Shown here: in pieces, positions 18,094 through 26,313 of the stretch | Position numbering within the stretch: position 1 is the first letter of the stretch | How the letters are laid out: each line of letters starts with the position of its first letter | From: Candidatus Nitrosotenuis aquarius | GTDB taxonomy: Archaea > Thermoproteota > Nitrososphaeria > Nitrososphaerales > Nitrosopumilaceae | Direction: 5' to 3' | DNA length: 64,000 nucleotides | Assembly: GCF_002787055.1 (NCBI RefSeq) | Contig: NZ_CP024808.1 | Location: forward strand, 310,001 to 374,000 | The notes under the pieces: generated by a model | What the model was told of the DNA's origin: nothing | Database searches by the model: none | What the model saw: the letters and a program-made list of their open reading frames with translations, nothing else | Translations under genes and position numbers: made by a program

Positions 18094-18195
18094 ATGAGAG
18101 GTAAGCAGTATCATCAAGCGAGCCCTGAAGTGAGAGAACATTTGAACAAATTTTACGATGCGTCGTTCTCAGAGTTTTTTGGTAAAGACAAATAA
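18094..18195 (+). CDS. possible 33-residue peptide
   Basis: Short open frame beginning eight bases after the cdc6 stop, on the same strand. The product is polar and soluble with a helical middle (SPEVREHLNKFYDASF). Position and protein-like composition support it weakly. I recognise no family, and a chance frame of this size is possible. Confidence 0.3.
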   Translation: MRGKQYHQASPEVREHLNKFYDASFSEFFGKDK

Positions 18196-18209
18196 TCTCA
18201 GATGCTTTG

Positions 18210-18668
18210 TTAGATGCGTTTTCTTTTCTTGTTTTTTGCCTTTTGTATTTTATAATCTAGGTTGACAATTTGTTTTAGGTATATCTTTAATTTTGCATCT
18301 AGTATTTTTCGTGCCTTTTGCTCCCTTGAAGCTATGCTTGTATATTGATTGGCAACTTCAAAAAACGAGTTTGCCTTGCCAATGTTGTGCTTTTTCCATT
18401 GGTGGATGAATTTTTGCCGTAAGGGCTTTGCTTGGAGTACTATGTTGCACCAGTCTTGACCTTCGGTGCATACTATTGTTTGCAATTGCTTTTTTTTGCT
18501 TGGATTCGTTTTTTTCTGAGATTTGAAGCTGAGCTCATGCTCTATATTGCGAAATTTGTTTAAAAATACCGGCAGTCGTATTTTGTGCCTTGCAATCTTA
18601 ATGAAACAATTGAAATTGTCTTTCAATGAGGGCATTCGATGTTGCGTCATGATGAGAAATATTTGCAT
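18210..18668 (-). CDS. basic hypothetical protein, up to 152 aa
   Basis: Unrecognised, strongly basic protein rich in K, R and Q, ending in a lysine/arginine tail, so nucleic-acid contact is possible. It has no zinc or catalytic motif beyond two isolated cysteines. In-frame Met codons at 18650 and 18635 are alternative starts. A T/A-rich box near 18691 lies at TATA distance from the first ATG. Codon choice looks less typical of the surrounding genes, with many A/T-ending lysine and isoleucine codons. It sits next to the origin in a poorly conserved stretch. Confidence 0.45.
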   Translation of the reverse strand: MQIFLIMTQHRMPSLKDNFNCFIKIARHKIRLPVFLNKFRNIEHELSFKSQKKTNPSKKKQLQTIVCTEGQDWCNIVLQAKPLRQKFIHQWKKHNIGKANSFFEVANQYTSIASREQKARKILDAKLKIYLKQIVNLDYKIQKAKNKKRKRI

Positions 18669-18691
18669 TTTTTAGCAATTTTGACAAAAAT

Positions 18692-18943
18692 ATGGAGCCG
18701 CCTAGATATGAGGCTCTGCAGGCATGGAAGACAAAAGGATTCCACCGCAAGATGATGAAGCGTCGTTTTGATAGATACATGCCACAGGAGAAACAAGGCA
18801 GAGGCCATATTTTCTGTGATCAAAAGAATGTTGGGAGGATATGTAATGTCAAGACATATCAAAACTCAGAACAGAGAGACAATGTGCAGAATTGCCAGAA
18901 ATTACATAGTGATTTTTGGGTGGTTTCTAGAGCCACGATTTAA
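18692..18943 (+). CDS. hypothetical protein, 83 aa, uncertain
   Basis: Open frame divergent from the basic protein at 18210. The first 40 residues are basic and polar (for example HRKMMKRRFDRYM); the rest has scattered cysteines without a regular spacing. No family is recognised. Overlapping minus-strand frames exist but have even less protein-like composition. It may be a decayed gene or a lineage-specific small protein. Confidence 0.35.
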   Translation: MEPPRYEALQAWKTKGFHRKMMKRRFDRYMPQEKQGRGHIFCDQKNVGRICNVKTYQNSEQRDNVQNCQKLHSDFWVVSRATI

Positions 18944-19122
18944 TTAAAATAATTAAATGAGCATTGAATTTTCTTATCTTTCTACTACCTTCTAATTAAA
19001 AGAAAGTTCGTGTCTAGGCTATATTTTATGGAGGGAAAGTGTAAAATCTCAATTCCTAACTATATACACCTACAAACTATGTGTGATACAAATTTGAACC
19101 AGATCCAATGAATGGTGCTATC
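18944..19122. other. A/T-rich intergenic stretch, no clear gene
   Basis: Between the uncertain 83-residue frame and the end of the HTH-CBS regulator. It contains AATTAAAATAATTAAAT-type sequence near 18940-18958 and a frame for only 27 residues (19028-19111, preceded by TATATTTT). I see no tRNA-like fold, terminator hairpin or repeat. Confidence 0.5.
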
Positions 19123-19680
19123 CTACTCCAACATCTTTAATGTGTCTGACGCTGTAATGATTCCGATGATTTTGCCTGTCTTTGCAACCAAAATGCATTT
19201 TGAGTATCGAATTAATGGTACTAGTGCCCTAGCTGGTGTTTGGTGGTCCACAATGGGCGGTCTTGCCTCCATGACGTCTGCTAGCCTGATTTTCTTCCAT
19301 GATGATTCATCGCTGTCTGCCAGATGTTTTACCACGCCATCTTCACTAATTGCCCCAACTGGCTCACCGCCGCTGAAAATTGGAATTTGACTAATTGACA
19401 TGCTTCTCATCTTGTGTATTGCATCATGAAGCGAGTCTGTTGGTTTTAGCTTGACAATATCTTTACTGCAAATATCGCCTGCTTTGTTTGGATCTGCCCT
19501 GCCTTCAAGAGTAGCCAGACTGTCAAAGATTCGCTTTGCAGTTTCATAACTGGGTTGGCTTCGACCGGATTCTATCTGGTTTATCATTGATGTGCTAACC
19601 CCAGTCATTTTTGCAAGTTCTTTTTGTGTTATGCCAATCTTTGTTCTTGCCTGCTTTATGCTGTCGATTCTTGGAAGCAT
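19123..19680 (-). CDS. HTH (XRE-type) regulator with paired CBS domains
   Basis: Predicted DNA-binding regulator of 185 residues sensing an adenosine-type ligand. Residues about 7-60 form a Cro/CI helix-turn-helix (ITQKELAKMTGVSTSMINQIESG). From about 65 to the end there are two CBS motifs (DICSKDIVKLKPTDSL and ADVMEARPPIVDHQ, then a final GIITASDTLKML). Such fusions are common in archaea; CBS pairs bind AMP, ATP, SAM or similar. It is monocistronic, its target is unknown, and no obvious operator palindrome is seen at its own start. Confidence 0.9.
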   Translation of the reverse strand: MLPRIDSIKQARTKIGITQKELAKMTGVSTSMINQIESGRSQPSYETAKRIFDSLATLEGRADPNKAGDICSKDIVKLKPTDSLHDAIHKMRSMSISQIPIFSGGEPVGAISEDGVVKHLADSDESSWKKIRLADVMEARPPIVDHQTPARALVPLIRYSKCILVAKTGKIIGIITASDTLKMLE

Positions 19681-19736
19681 AATTGTATGCTGAGTAATAA
19701 TCCTATGAAGTTTACTGCATCAAATTCATATTCGTA

Positions 19737-20312
19737 ATGGCAAAACAGAACTTGATGGGCCTTTTTGGAGGAATTGGAAAAAAATACCCAGACTGCAAAA
19801 CCACTGAGAATTGGTTTTACAAGGGAAACTCTTTTGCATCGTCTGGCAACTATGAAGAGGCAATTCGATGCTTTGATGAGGCAATCAAACTTGACATTAA
19901 AAATTCTCAGGCCTGGAACAACAAGGGCTTTGCACTAGATGAATCTGGCAAAACAAAAAAGGCAATTCCATGTTATGATGTGGCACTAAAGATAAACCCA
20001 AAAAATGCCGATGCATGGTACAACAAGGGCACAGCAATTGGAAAAATAGGCAAGTTTGATGAATCCATCAAGTACTTTGATGAGGCAATCAAGCTAAACA
20101 AAAACAACTCATTGGCTTGGAATGGCAAGGGCTTTGCACTAGGAAAAACAAAAAACCTAGATGAAGCAATTTCATGTTTTGATGAAGCAATCAAGCTAAA
20201 CCCTAACTATTTTGATGCTTGGTACAACAAAGGCTTTGCACTAAAGATTATGGGACGAACAGAAGAGTCTGACAAGTGTTTTGAGCGCGCAACCGCACTA
20301 AAGCAGAGATAA
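19737..20312 (+). CDS. tetratricopeptide-repeat protein
   Basis: Soluble scaffold of 191 residues with about five consecutive 34-residue TPR units from about residue 20. Each contains the pattern AW-NKG-AL and EAI-C-D-A-KL-P-N. The repeats are nearly identical to each other, which suggests recent internal duplication. TPR arrays bind peptides or partner proteins; no catalytic domain is attached. It is divergent from the HTH-CBS regulator with 56 bases between, so the two may share regulatory DNA. Confidence 0.9.
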   Translation: MAKQNLMGLFGGIGKKYPDCKTTENWFYKGNSFASSGNYEEAIRCFDEAIKLDIKNSQAWNNKGFALDESGKTKKAIPCYDVALKINPKNADAWYNKGTAIGKIGKFDESIKYFDEAIKLNKNNSLAWNGKGFALGKTKNLDEAISCFDEAIKLNPNYFDAWYNKGFALKIMGRTEESDKCFERATALKQR

Positions 20313-20539
20313 TTGAAAAAGTGAGGATATCTGGTAGAACACGGTCGACAGATGATATCCTCACCTGATTTGGTTGGTCTTGGCTGGTCCTGACTCGGTA
20401 TTTCCGAATGAACCTTGGATTACCTGTGCAGTTTAACAAATAAAGGCTTACGTAGGAATTATCAGTGAACAATTTAGATTTGTTGTTCAAAAAAAACACA
20501 CTAGTTTTCAAACTCTTCTAAAATCATATCGAATCTACA
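20313..20539. other. non-coding stretch with strong inverted repeat
   Basis: A 227-base gap between the TPR gene and the receiver gene. It carries a perfect 11-base inverted repeat, GTGAGGATATC at 20321-20331 and GATATCCTCAC at 20354-20364, separated by 22 bases. A small TCGG/CCGA hairpin follows at about 20395-20407. No T-run follows the large hairpin, so it is not a standard terminator. A structured RNA or a binding site is possible. The 3' third is A/T-rich and probably holds the promoter of the receiver gene. Confidence 0.6.
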
Positions 20540-20932
20540 TTGAACATATTGATAGCAGAAGACAACAAGTTTACCGCAAGGCAATACAAAATATTGTTGG
20601 AAAAAATGGGGCACAAGGTAATAACAACTGAAGATGGAAGCGAATGCGTCAAAAAATACAAAGAGGCATTATCAAAATCCGAGTTTGACTCGCTTGATGA
20701 ATCTCCATTTGATTTGGTGTTGTTGGATCATAACATGCCTAAAAAAACTGGCGCGCAGGCCGCAAAAGAAATACTGGCAAAAAACCCTGATCAGAAAATT
20801 CTTTTTGTCACTGCATATCAGAGATGGGCAGTAGAGGATGACACTGACGAACTATTTGACAAAATTGTACTGCTGGAAAAACCATTCACATTGGGGCAAT
20901 TATCCCGTAAAATAGAGTCGTTTAGCGTCTAG
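20540..20932 (+). CDS. stand-alone CheY-like receiver
   Basis: Single receiver domain of 130 residues without an output domain, from a TTG start. The acidic pair is E7-D8, the phospho-acceptor Asp63 (LLDHNMP), the switch Thr in FVTAYQ at about 97 and the Lys in LLEKPF near 118. It should be phosphorylated by a histidine kinase, none of which is in this window. It resembles the receiver at 55964. The 3' end overlaps the convergent PPDK gene by 11 bases. Confidence 0.93.
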   Translation: MNILIAEDNKFTARQYKILLEKMGHKVITTEDGSECVKKYKEALSKSEFDSLDESPFDLVLLDHNMPKKTGAQAAKEILAKNPDQKILFVTAYQRWAVEDDTDELFDKIVLLEKPFTLGQLSRKIESFSV

Positions 20933-23606
20933 ATTTTTTCTTGGTCTTTTTAGGAGATTTTGCAGAATTTTGTATTTTTGCCTGAGCTGCTGCTACTATG
21001 GCAATTGGAATTCTATGTGGTGATGCACTAACGTAGGATACACCGGCATTGTGGAAGAACTTGATAGAGTTAGGGTCTCCTCCATGCTCTCCGCATACGC
21101 CTATTTCGATTCCCGGCTTGACGGATTTTCCATTTGCAATTGCTATTTTGACTAGGCTTCCAACTCCGTTTACATCGACTGTCTGGAATGGGTTGCGCTC
21201 TAGGACCTCTTTTTCTAGATATTCTGGAAGGAATTTGCCCTCGACGTCCTCTCTTGAGAAGCTAAATACTGCTTGGGTTAGATCATTTGTACCAAAGCTG
21301 AAAAATTCGGCGGTATTTGCTAATTCATGCGATGTGAGGCATCCTCGGACTACCTCCAGCATTGTTCCAAAGTTTATCTTTAGTTTTAGTCCGTGTTTTG
21401 TTTCTACTTCTGATTTTACCTTGTCATAAATTGATTTGATGTGGTTTAGCTCCGCTACGCTTCCAACCTGGGGGATCATTATTTGTGGATAGGCGTTTAC
21501 TTTTTGTTTTGCCAGCTCAGCGGCCGCTTCAAAGACTGCTCGAATTTGCATTTCATAGATTTCTGGATATGTAATACCAACACGTACTCCGCGGTGGCCC
21601 ATCATTGGGTTTATCTCTGCAAGTTCTTTTGCTCGAGCCAGAATTATCTTGGCTTCTTCTAGGTCTGGCGATCCGGTCTGCTTTTCCAGCTTGTGGATTT
21701 TATTGATTAGTTCTTCTGGGTTTGGCAGGAATTCGTGCAGTGGCGGGTCTAGCAGTCGTATTGTAACTTTGTAGCCTTCCATTGCTTTTAGAATCTGGAT
21801 AAAGTCGCTTTTTTGTAACTCTTGAAGTTTGATTAGGTGTTCTTTTCGCTCTTGGACAGATTTTGCCATGATTAGCTTGACAAACAATCCTAGTCTGTCT
21901 GCCGCATTGAACATTCGCTCTGTTCTGCACAGTCCTATTCCCTCGGCACCATATTTTCTTGCTAATTGTGCTCCTTCAGGCGTGTCGGCATTTGCTCTGA
22001 TTCCAATTGTTTTTGTTTTTTGTGCCCACTCTAGTATGGTTTTGAAATCTTCGGTTATTTTTGGTTCTATTGTTGGGACCTCTCCTGTATAGACGTCACC
22101 CTGTGAGCCATCGATTGTTATTGCATCGCCTTCATGTATTGTGATGTTTCCAACAATTGCCTGCTTTGCCTCTGGAGAGATTTTCATGTCTGCACATCCT
22201 ACGATGCATGGCTTGCCCATTCCTCGAGCTACTACTGCGGCATGAGATGTCTTGCCTCCGCGACTAGTCAAAATTCCAACTGATGCAAAAAATGCCGGAA
22301 CATCTTCTGGTTTTGTTTCTTCTCGCACTAGGATTACTTTGGCACCGTTTTCGCCCATTGCGACTGCTCGCTTTACATCAAATACTGCTATGCCACTTGC
22401 CGCACCAGGCGATGCTGCAATTCCTCGAACTACTTTTTGGAATTGCTTTGCTTTTTCAACATCAATTGTTTTGTGGAGCAGTTGCTCTAGCTGGTCTGCA
22501 TTGAGTCTCATTAACGCTCTGTCTTTATTGATGAGTTTTTCTTTTACCATGTCTACTGATGTTTTGATCATGGCCTGAGCATTCATTTTTGCAGAACGTG
22601 TCTGGAGTAGGTAGAATTTACCCTGCTCGACTGTGAATTCTATGTCTTGTGGTTCTTTGTAGTGTTTTTCTAGTCTTTTGCAGGTCTTTAGCAATAATTC
22701 ATAACTTCTTGGCATTTCTGTTCTCATCTCATCTATTGGCTTTGGAGTCCTAACACCTGCTACGACGTCTTCGCCCTGCGCATTGACTAGGTAATCCCCA
22801 AAGATGTGGTTTGTTCCATCTCCCGGATTTCTGGTAAATACTACGCCAGTTGCGGAGTCATTGCCCATGTTGCCAAACGCCATTGCCACCACATTTACGG
22901 CAGTGCCGTCTGCAATGTCTTTTGTAATGTGGTTTTTCTCTCTGTATACAATGGCACGCTCTCCCATCCAACTGTTAAAGACTGCCATTACTGCTAGTTG
23001 TAATTGCTCATCTGGGTTTGATGGGAATGGTTTGCCTGTGTGATCTTGGCAAATCTGCTTGTATTGTGATACTATGCTTCTAAGCGACTGCTCGTTTAGG
23101 TCACTGTCTATTGTGACTCCTTGTTTTTTCTTGGCTTCATCTAGGATGTGGTCGAATTTTTTGTCATTGACGCCAAAGACTACTTTGCCAAAAAGTTGCA
23201 CAAATCTACGATAAGAATCCCATGCAAATCTTGGGTTGTTTGTCTTCTGAGATAATGCTTCAACTGTGATGTCGTTTAGTCCCAAGTTCAGAATTGTATC
23301 CATCATGCCAGGCATCGATAATGCGGCACCGGAGCGCACTGATACCAGTAATGGGTTCTCAGAAGAATTCCATTTCTTTTTTGTAATTTTTTCTAGCTTG
23401 GCAATGTTCTTTTTTACCTGAATCCATAATTCCTTTGGAACTGTCTTGTTGTTTTGATAGTATAACTTGCAAACATCGGTTGTTATGGTAAATCCCTGTG
23501 GCACTGGCAGCTTGAGCTGTGTCATCTCGCAGAGCCCTGCGCCTTTTCCGCCTAGGAGTTTTTTGTTTTTGCCGTCTCCCTCATCAAAGAAATAAACCAT
23601 TTTCAT
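20922..23606 (-). CDS. ppdK: pyruvate, phosphate dikinase
   Basis: Interconverts pyruvate, ATP and Pi with phosphoenolpyruvate, AMP and PPi, the entry to gluconeogenesis in thaumarchaea. The ATP-grasp region starts with GGKGAGLCEM. The phospho-carrier His is in GGKTSHAAVVARG at about residue 453, and the catalytic Cys in GVCGEHGG near 836. The frame is open to 23663, but the Met at 23606 starts the conserved MKMVYFF sequence and avoids overlapping tpiA; the product has 894 residues. It ends in a lysine-rich tail. It lies 22 bases after tpiA, probably co-transcribed. Confidence 0.96.
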   Translation of the reverse strand: MKMVYFFDEGDGKNKKLLGGKGAGLCEMTQLKLPVPQGFTITTDVCKLYYQNNKTVPKELWIQVKKNIAKLEKITKKKWNSSENPLLVSVRSGAALSMPGMMDTILNLGLNDITVEALSQKTNNPRFAWDSYRRFVQLFGKVVFGVNDKKFDHILDEAKKKQGVTIDSDLNEQSLRSIVSQYKQICQDHTGKPFPSNPDEQLQLAVMAVFNSWMGERAIVYREKNHITKDIADGTAVNVVAMAFGNMGNDSATGVVFTRNPGDGTNHIFGDYLVNAQGEDVVAGVRTPKPIDEMRTEMPRSYELLLKTCKRLEKHYKEPQDIEFTVEQGKFYLLQTRSAKMNAQAMIKTSVDMVKEKLINKDRALMRLNADQLEQLLHKTIDVEKAKQFQKVVRGIAASPGAASGIAVFDVKRAVAMGENGAKVILVREETKPEDVPAFFASVGILTSRGGKTSHAAVVARGMGKPCIVGCADMKISPEAKQAIVGNITIHEGDAITIDGSQGDVYTGEVPTIEPKITEDFKTILEWAQKTKTIGIRANADTPEGAQLARKYGAEGIGLCRTERMFNAADRLGLFVKLIMAKSVQERKEHLIKLQELQKSDFIQILKAMEGYKVTIRLLDPPLHEFLPNPEELINKIHKLEKQTGSPDLEEAKIILARAKELAEINPMMGHRGVRVGITYPEIYEMQIRAVFEAAAELAKQKVNAYPQIMIPQVGSVAELNHIKSIYDKVKSEVETKHGLKLKINFGTMLEVVRGCLTSHELANTAEFFSFGTNDLTQAVFSFSREDVEGKFLPEYLEKEVLERNPFQTVDVNGVGSLVKIAIANGKSVKPGIEIGVCGEHGGDPNSIKFFHNAGVSYVSASPHRIPIAIVAAAQAKIQNSAKSPKKTKKKSRR

Positions 23607-23628
23607 TATTTTATCACGGATTTTTCTA

Positions 23629-24294
23629 TCAATTTGAAGGTGTTTTAAGCATTGCCTTGGCAAATTCCTCTACGATCGCACTCCAGTTTTTTGCCTTGAC
23701 AATACCGCTTGCCACAAGTATGCCTGAGGAGCCAAGCTCGATTGCCTTTCTTACATCTTGACCTGACACAATCCCCGCACCGCAAAGCAGCTTGGTAGAG
23801 TTTTTTGCATTTTTTACTGCCTGGACTGACTTGGTTATCAGCTCTGGTTGCTCTGTTGATACTGCCTTGCCTGATCCAATCAGTTCTGGTGGCTCTATTG
23901 CAATATAGTCTGGATTTAGCTTGGCGTATCTTGTGGCCTCTTTTGTATCTTGAACACAAACTACGGAGACTAGTCCTAAATTCCGAAATCGATCAACTAA
24001 TTCCTCAATGTCTTTTGGCGGAATTCTGTGCTCCGAGTGGTTTATCAGAGATCCTGCTATCTTGGATTTTTTTAAAAGCTCGGGTATGACAAATCCTGTG
24101 GTGCTGCCCACTTTGGCATTGTCTGTATGTTGGGCAAGGATTGGGCCTGAATATTTTACTCCTAACAGATGATGTGGCGGGGCGATTGCTATTTTGATCT
24201 TGTACTTTTTTGCTATTTTATCAGCAACCAATGCGAGTTTGGCCGATTTTACACCAGCGATTTCGTCATAATTTTTGTAATTGATGATAAACAA
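23629..24294 (-). CDS. tpiA: triosephosphate isomerase (archaeal type)
   Basis: Interconverts dihydroxyacetone phosphate and glyceraldehyde 3-phosphate. At 221 residues it is the shortened, tetrameric archaeal form. Substrate residues N5 and K7 are in the first strand (IINYKNY), the catalytic His86 is in NHSEHR, and the catalytic Glu134 is in AIEPPELIG. Phosphate-binding GAGI and VASG loops are near the C-terminus. It lies between a TrmB-type regulator and PPDK in the same direction, grouping gluconeogenic genes. Confidence 0.96.
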   Translation of the reverse strand: MFIINYKNYDEIAGVKSAKLALVADKIAKKYKIKIAIAPPHHLLGVKYSGPILAQHTDNAKVGSTTGFVIPELLKKSKIAGSLINHSEHRIPPKDIEELVDRFRNLGLVSVVCVQDTKEATRYAKLNPDYIAIEPPELIGSGKAVSTEQPELITKSVQAVKNAKNSTKLLCGAGIVSGQDVRKAIELGSSGILVASGIVKAKNWSAIVEEFAKAMLKTPSN

Positions 24295-24339
24295 GATCTT
24301 TGTGTTGTTGGCTAGCTGAGCTATTTATTGTTTATAGGA

Positions 24340-25305
24340 CTATAATTCTACTGGAATGGCACTCTTCCAGATGAATGTGCACAAGGTAAAGATGTTGTCT
24401 GTCATCTCATCCGAGTTTGTAAACAATGCGCATTCTGCATCGGTATTTTCGTGCAGATTACCCTTTATTGCTGAATCCGACATTAGCAGCTTGCCGCTTA
24501 GTGGACAACTCTTTGAGACCGAAATTCTTCCCTTTGATGGCAACTTTCCAATTCGAACCTCACTTGCGCCAAATCGCTTTATGAATAGCCTCATCTTGTC
24601 TGGGATTTCATCTACAATTAGCCTTACTGAGCCGCCGTTACGCTCTGTTTGCTTTATTCTCTCTGGAATTGTTGTGTGATATAGCTTGGAGACGTCCTCT
24701 AGGGTGGTGATCAAATAGAAAACATCGGTGTTGTTCTCCAACATTCGTTCTATTTGCGATGTAATGTTCTCAATTCCCTGTATGATTCTAAATGTCGGTG
24801 TGGTTGATTTTGTGTCTGAGCTGCTAATGTCTTTGATTTTGTCAATTAGTTTTTTGCCGTCCTTTCTAATTCGGTTGATCTCTTCTTCCTTTTTCTTGAG
24901 TGTTATTGATAATAATTCGTCTGGCTCTGATGCAATGCAAAGCTTTGGTGATGAAAATGATATTGATACTATACCATTGCTTGAGAGCTTGTCTATTGTT
25001 CGATATGTTTTGGCTCTATCTACACTGATTTCTTTGGCAAGTGCACTTGCAGTGATAGGCCCTGTTCGCAATAAGTTAAGATAGATTTTGATTTCAAGCT
25101 CGTCCAAATCCAAAATTGCTGATAATTCTCCTGCCAACTCCTCAACATATGGATTGTGAGTCTTTGACATTTCTGGATCTGACTTGCTCAGCGATAGATC
25201 CTCCATGGGATCTGTCTGGTTATTACGTATTAACGACGTTCTCTGTTTTTTTCGAACGGACAATTTTTCTTCCCCCACGGCTGTAACTGTGCATTTGAGT
25301 GTCAT
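24340..25305 (-). CDS. TrmB-family transcriptional regulator
   Basis: Regulator of 321 residues. A winged HTH typical of TrmB is at about residues 75-125 (LDELEIKIYLNLLRTGPITASALAKE and DRAKTYRTIDKL). A coiled linker (KKKEEEINRIRK) and a C-terminal effector domain follow. An unusual lysine/arginine-rich N-terminal extension of about 50 residues precedes the HTH. TrmB proteins sense sugars and control glycolytic and gluconeogenic genes in other archaea. Here it is 45 bases upstream of tpiA and ppdK, in line with such a role. An AT-rich TATA-like box (TAAATTATACG on minus, 25334-25344) lies about 33 bases before the ATG. Confidence 0.9.
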   Translation of the reverse strand: MTLKCTVTAVGEEKLSVRKKQRTSLIRNNQTDPMEDLSLSKSDPEMSKTHNPYVEELAGELSAILDLDELEIKIYLNLLRTGPITASALAKEISVDRAKTYRTIDKLSSNGIVSISFSSPKLCIASEPDELLSITLKKKEEEINRIRKDGKKLIDKIKDISSSDTKSTTPTFRIIQGIENITSQIERMLENNTDVFYLITTLEDVSKLYHTTIPERIKQTERNGGSVRLIVDEIPDKMRLFIKRFGASEVRIGKLPSKGRISVSKSCPLSGKLLMSDSAIKGNLHENTDAECALFTNSDEMTDNIFTLCTFIWKSAIPVEL

Positions 25306-25351
25306 TTTCTCTTATCTATAAAATGACTTGCGTATAATTTATCAGTGAGAT

Positions 25352-25372
25352 GATGTTTTTTTGCACAACATC
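25352..25372. promoter_or_regulatory. inverted repeat upstream of the TrmB gene
   Basis: GATGTT (25352-25357) and AACATC (25367-25372) form a 6-base inverted repeat with a 9-base spacer. It sits just upstream of the TATA-like box of the TrmB-family gene. It could be its own operator, but it differs from the published TrmB and TGM sites of Thermococcales, so this is inference. Confidence 0.4.
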
Positions 25373-25410
25373 TGATCGTATGCTACTATTATTGTACAGA
25401 TTTGAGGAAT

Positions 25411-26310
25411 TTACAGTACGTTAAACGCAATTACTGCAATTATTATCATAATTATGATGTGTTTTATGCCTGAAACATACGAGCCGGTACCGATTTTGCC
25501 TGCGGCCAGGCCTCCAAAGACCGACTCTATTACCGCCATGTTAAACAATATGGCGTCTAGCTCTTTGATTTCCACCCCTGCCAGAGCTGAGAAGACATTG
25601 CTTGATTTTGGTATGTCTGTTGTGACTAGTAATTGCTTTACCGAGTCTATTTGCGTGAAAAATTGTGATGACAAGATCACAGATATTGCAATAAAGACCG
25701 CATATGCAATGTATATTGTGTATGTGTATGGTTGAAGCGCTGATTTTCTTTCTTTTTCTAGATTTCTAAGCTCAGTTACGTGTTTTTGGATTGTTTCTAG
25801 GTTTTCAGAGATGTTTCCGCCATTTTTGTATGCTATTTCTAGTAATACAATAACACGTTTTGCCATGCGAGTTCCTGCCCTTTTTGCAAAATTATCAAAG
25901 GCCTCGCTAATTGGCATGCCCCAGCTGATGTTTGCCTTCATGTTTTTGAGCAAGGGATTCAGGTTACCCATGTTTCTTTCCGGAACCATTTGTATTGCCT
26001 GGATGAGGTTTGAGCCGCTTTGAATAGAGCTTACCAAGGACAGCAAAAACAATGGCAAATGCCTGTCGATACTTTCTCTTCGCTGAACCTCCTTTAGTTG
26101 TAGTAATGTCAGTGGGATGACTCCTGCAAGTATTCCGAAAATAATTCCTACGTCTCTGGTTATTAGCTGAATTGAACCTGAAAGGTAAAAACTACTGGAT
26201 ATTACAAAGGTGCTTGCAACTGCTGAAATTATTGAAATTCTGAATTTTTCCGACTTTGTAATGGGCAGCTTTGGCATCTCTGGTGTTTTTTGGAGTGTTT
26301 TTGTGCTCAT
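25411..26310 (-). CDS. type II/IV secretion F-type membrane protein (TadC-like), second copy
   Basis: Polytopic platform protein of a type IV pilus or Tad-like machine, 299 residues. A T2SF domain lies in the middle (SGSNLIQAIQMVPERNMGNLNPLL and GTRMAKRVIVLLEIAYKNGGN). Four or so hydrophobic segments are visible: two near residues 25-70, one near 200 and one at the C-terminus. It begins three bases after the other T2SF gene (26314) and is third in the ATPase-platform-platform operon. Paired platform proteins of about 300 residues recall TadB and TadC. Confidence 0.88.
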   Translation of the reverse strand: MSTKTLQKTPEMPKLPITKSEKFRISIISAVASTFVISSSFYLSGSIQLITRDVGIIFGILAGVIPLTLLQLKEVQRRESIDRHLPLFLLSLVSSIQSGSNLIQAIQMVPERNMGNLNPLLKNMKANISWGMPISEAFDNFAKRAGTRMAKRVIVLLEIAYKNGGNISENLETIQKHVTELRNLEKERKSALQPYTYTIYIAYAVFIAISVILSSQFFTQIDSVKQLLVTTDIPKSSNVFSALAGVEIKELDAILFNMAVIESVFGGLAAGKIGTGSYVSGIKHIIIMIIIAVIAFNVL

Positions 26311-26313
26311 TTT

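Noticed and set aside
19028-19111. A 27-residue plus-strand frame near a TATATTTT box
   Set aside because: Too short and without motifs to separate it from chance.
20313-20539. Possible SRP RNA, RNase P RNA or tRNA in the structured gap
   Set aside because: No SRP tetraloop, RNase P core or T-loop sequence was found; only a single strong hairpin is seen.
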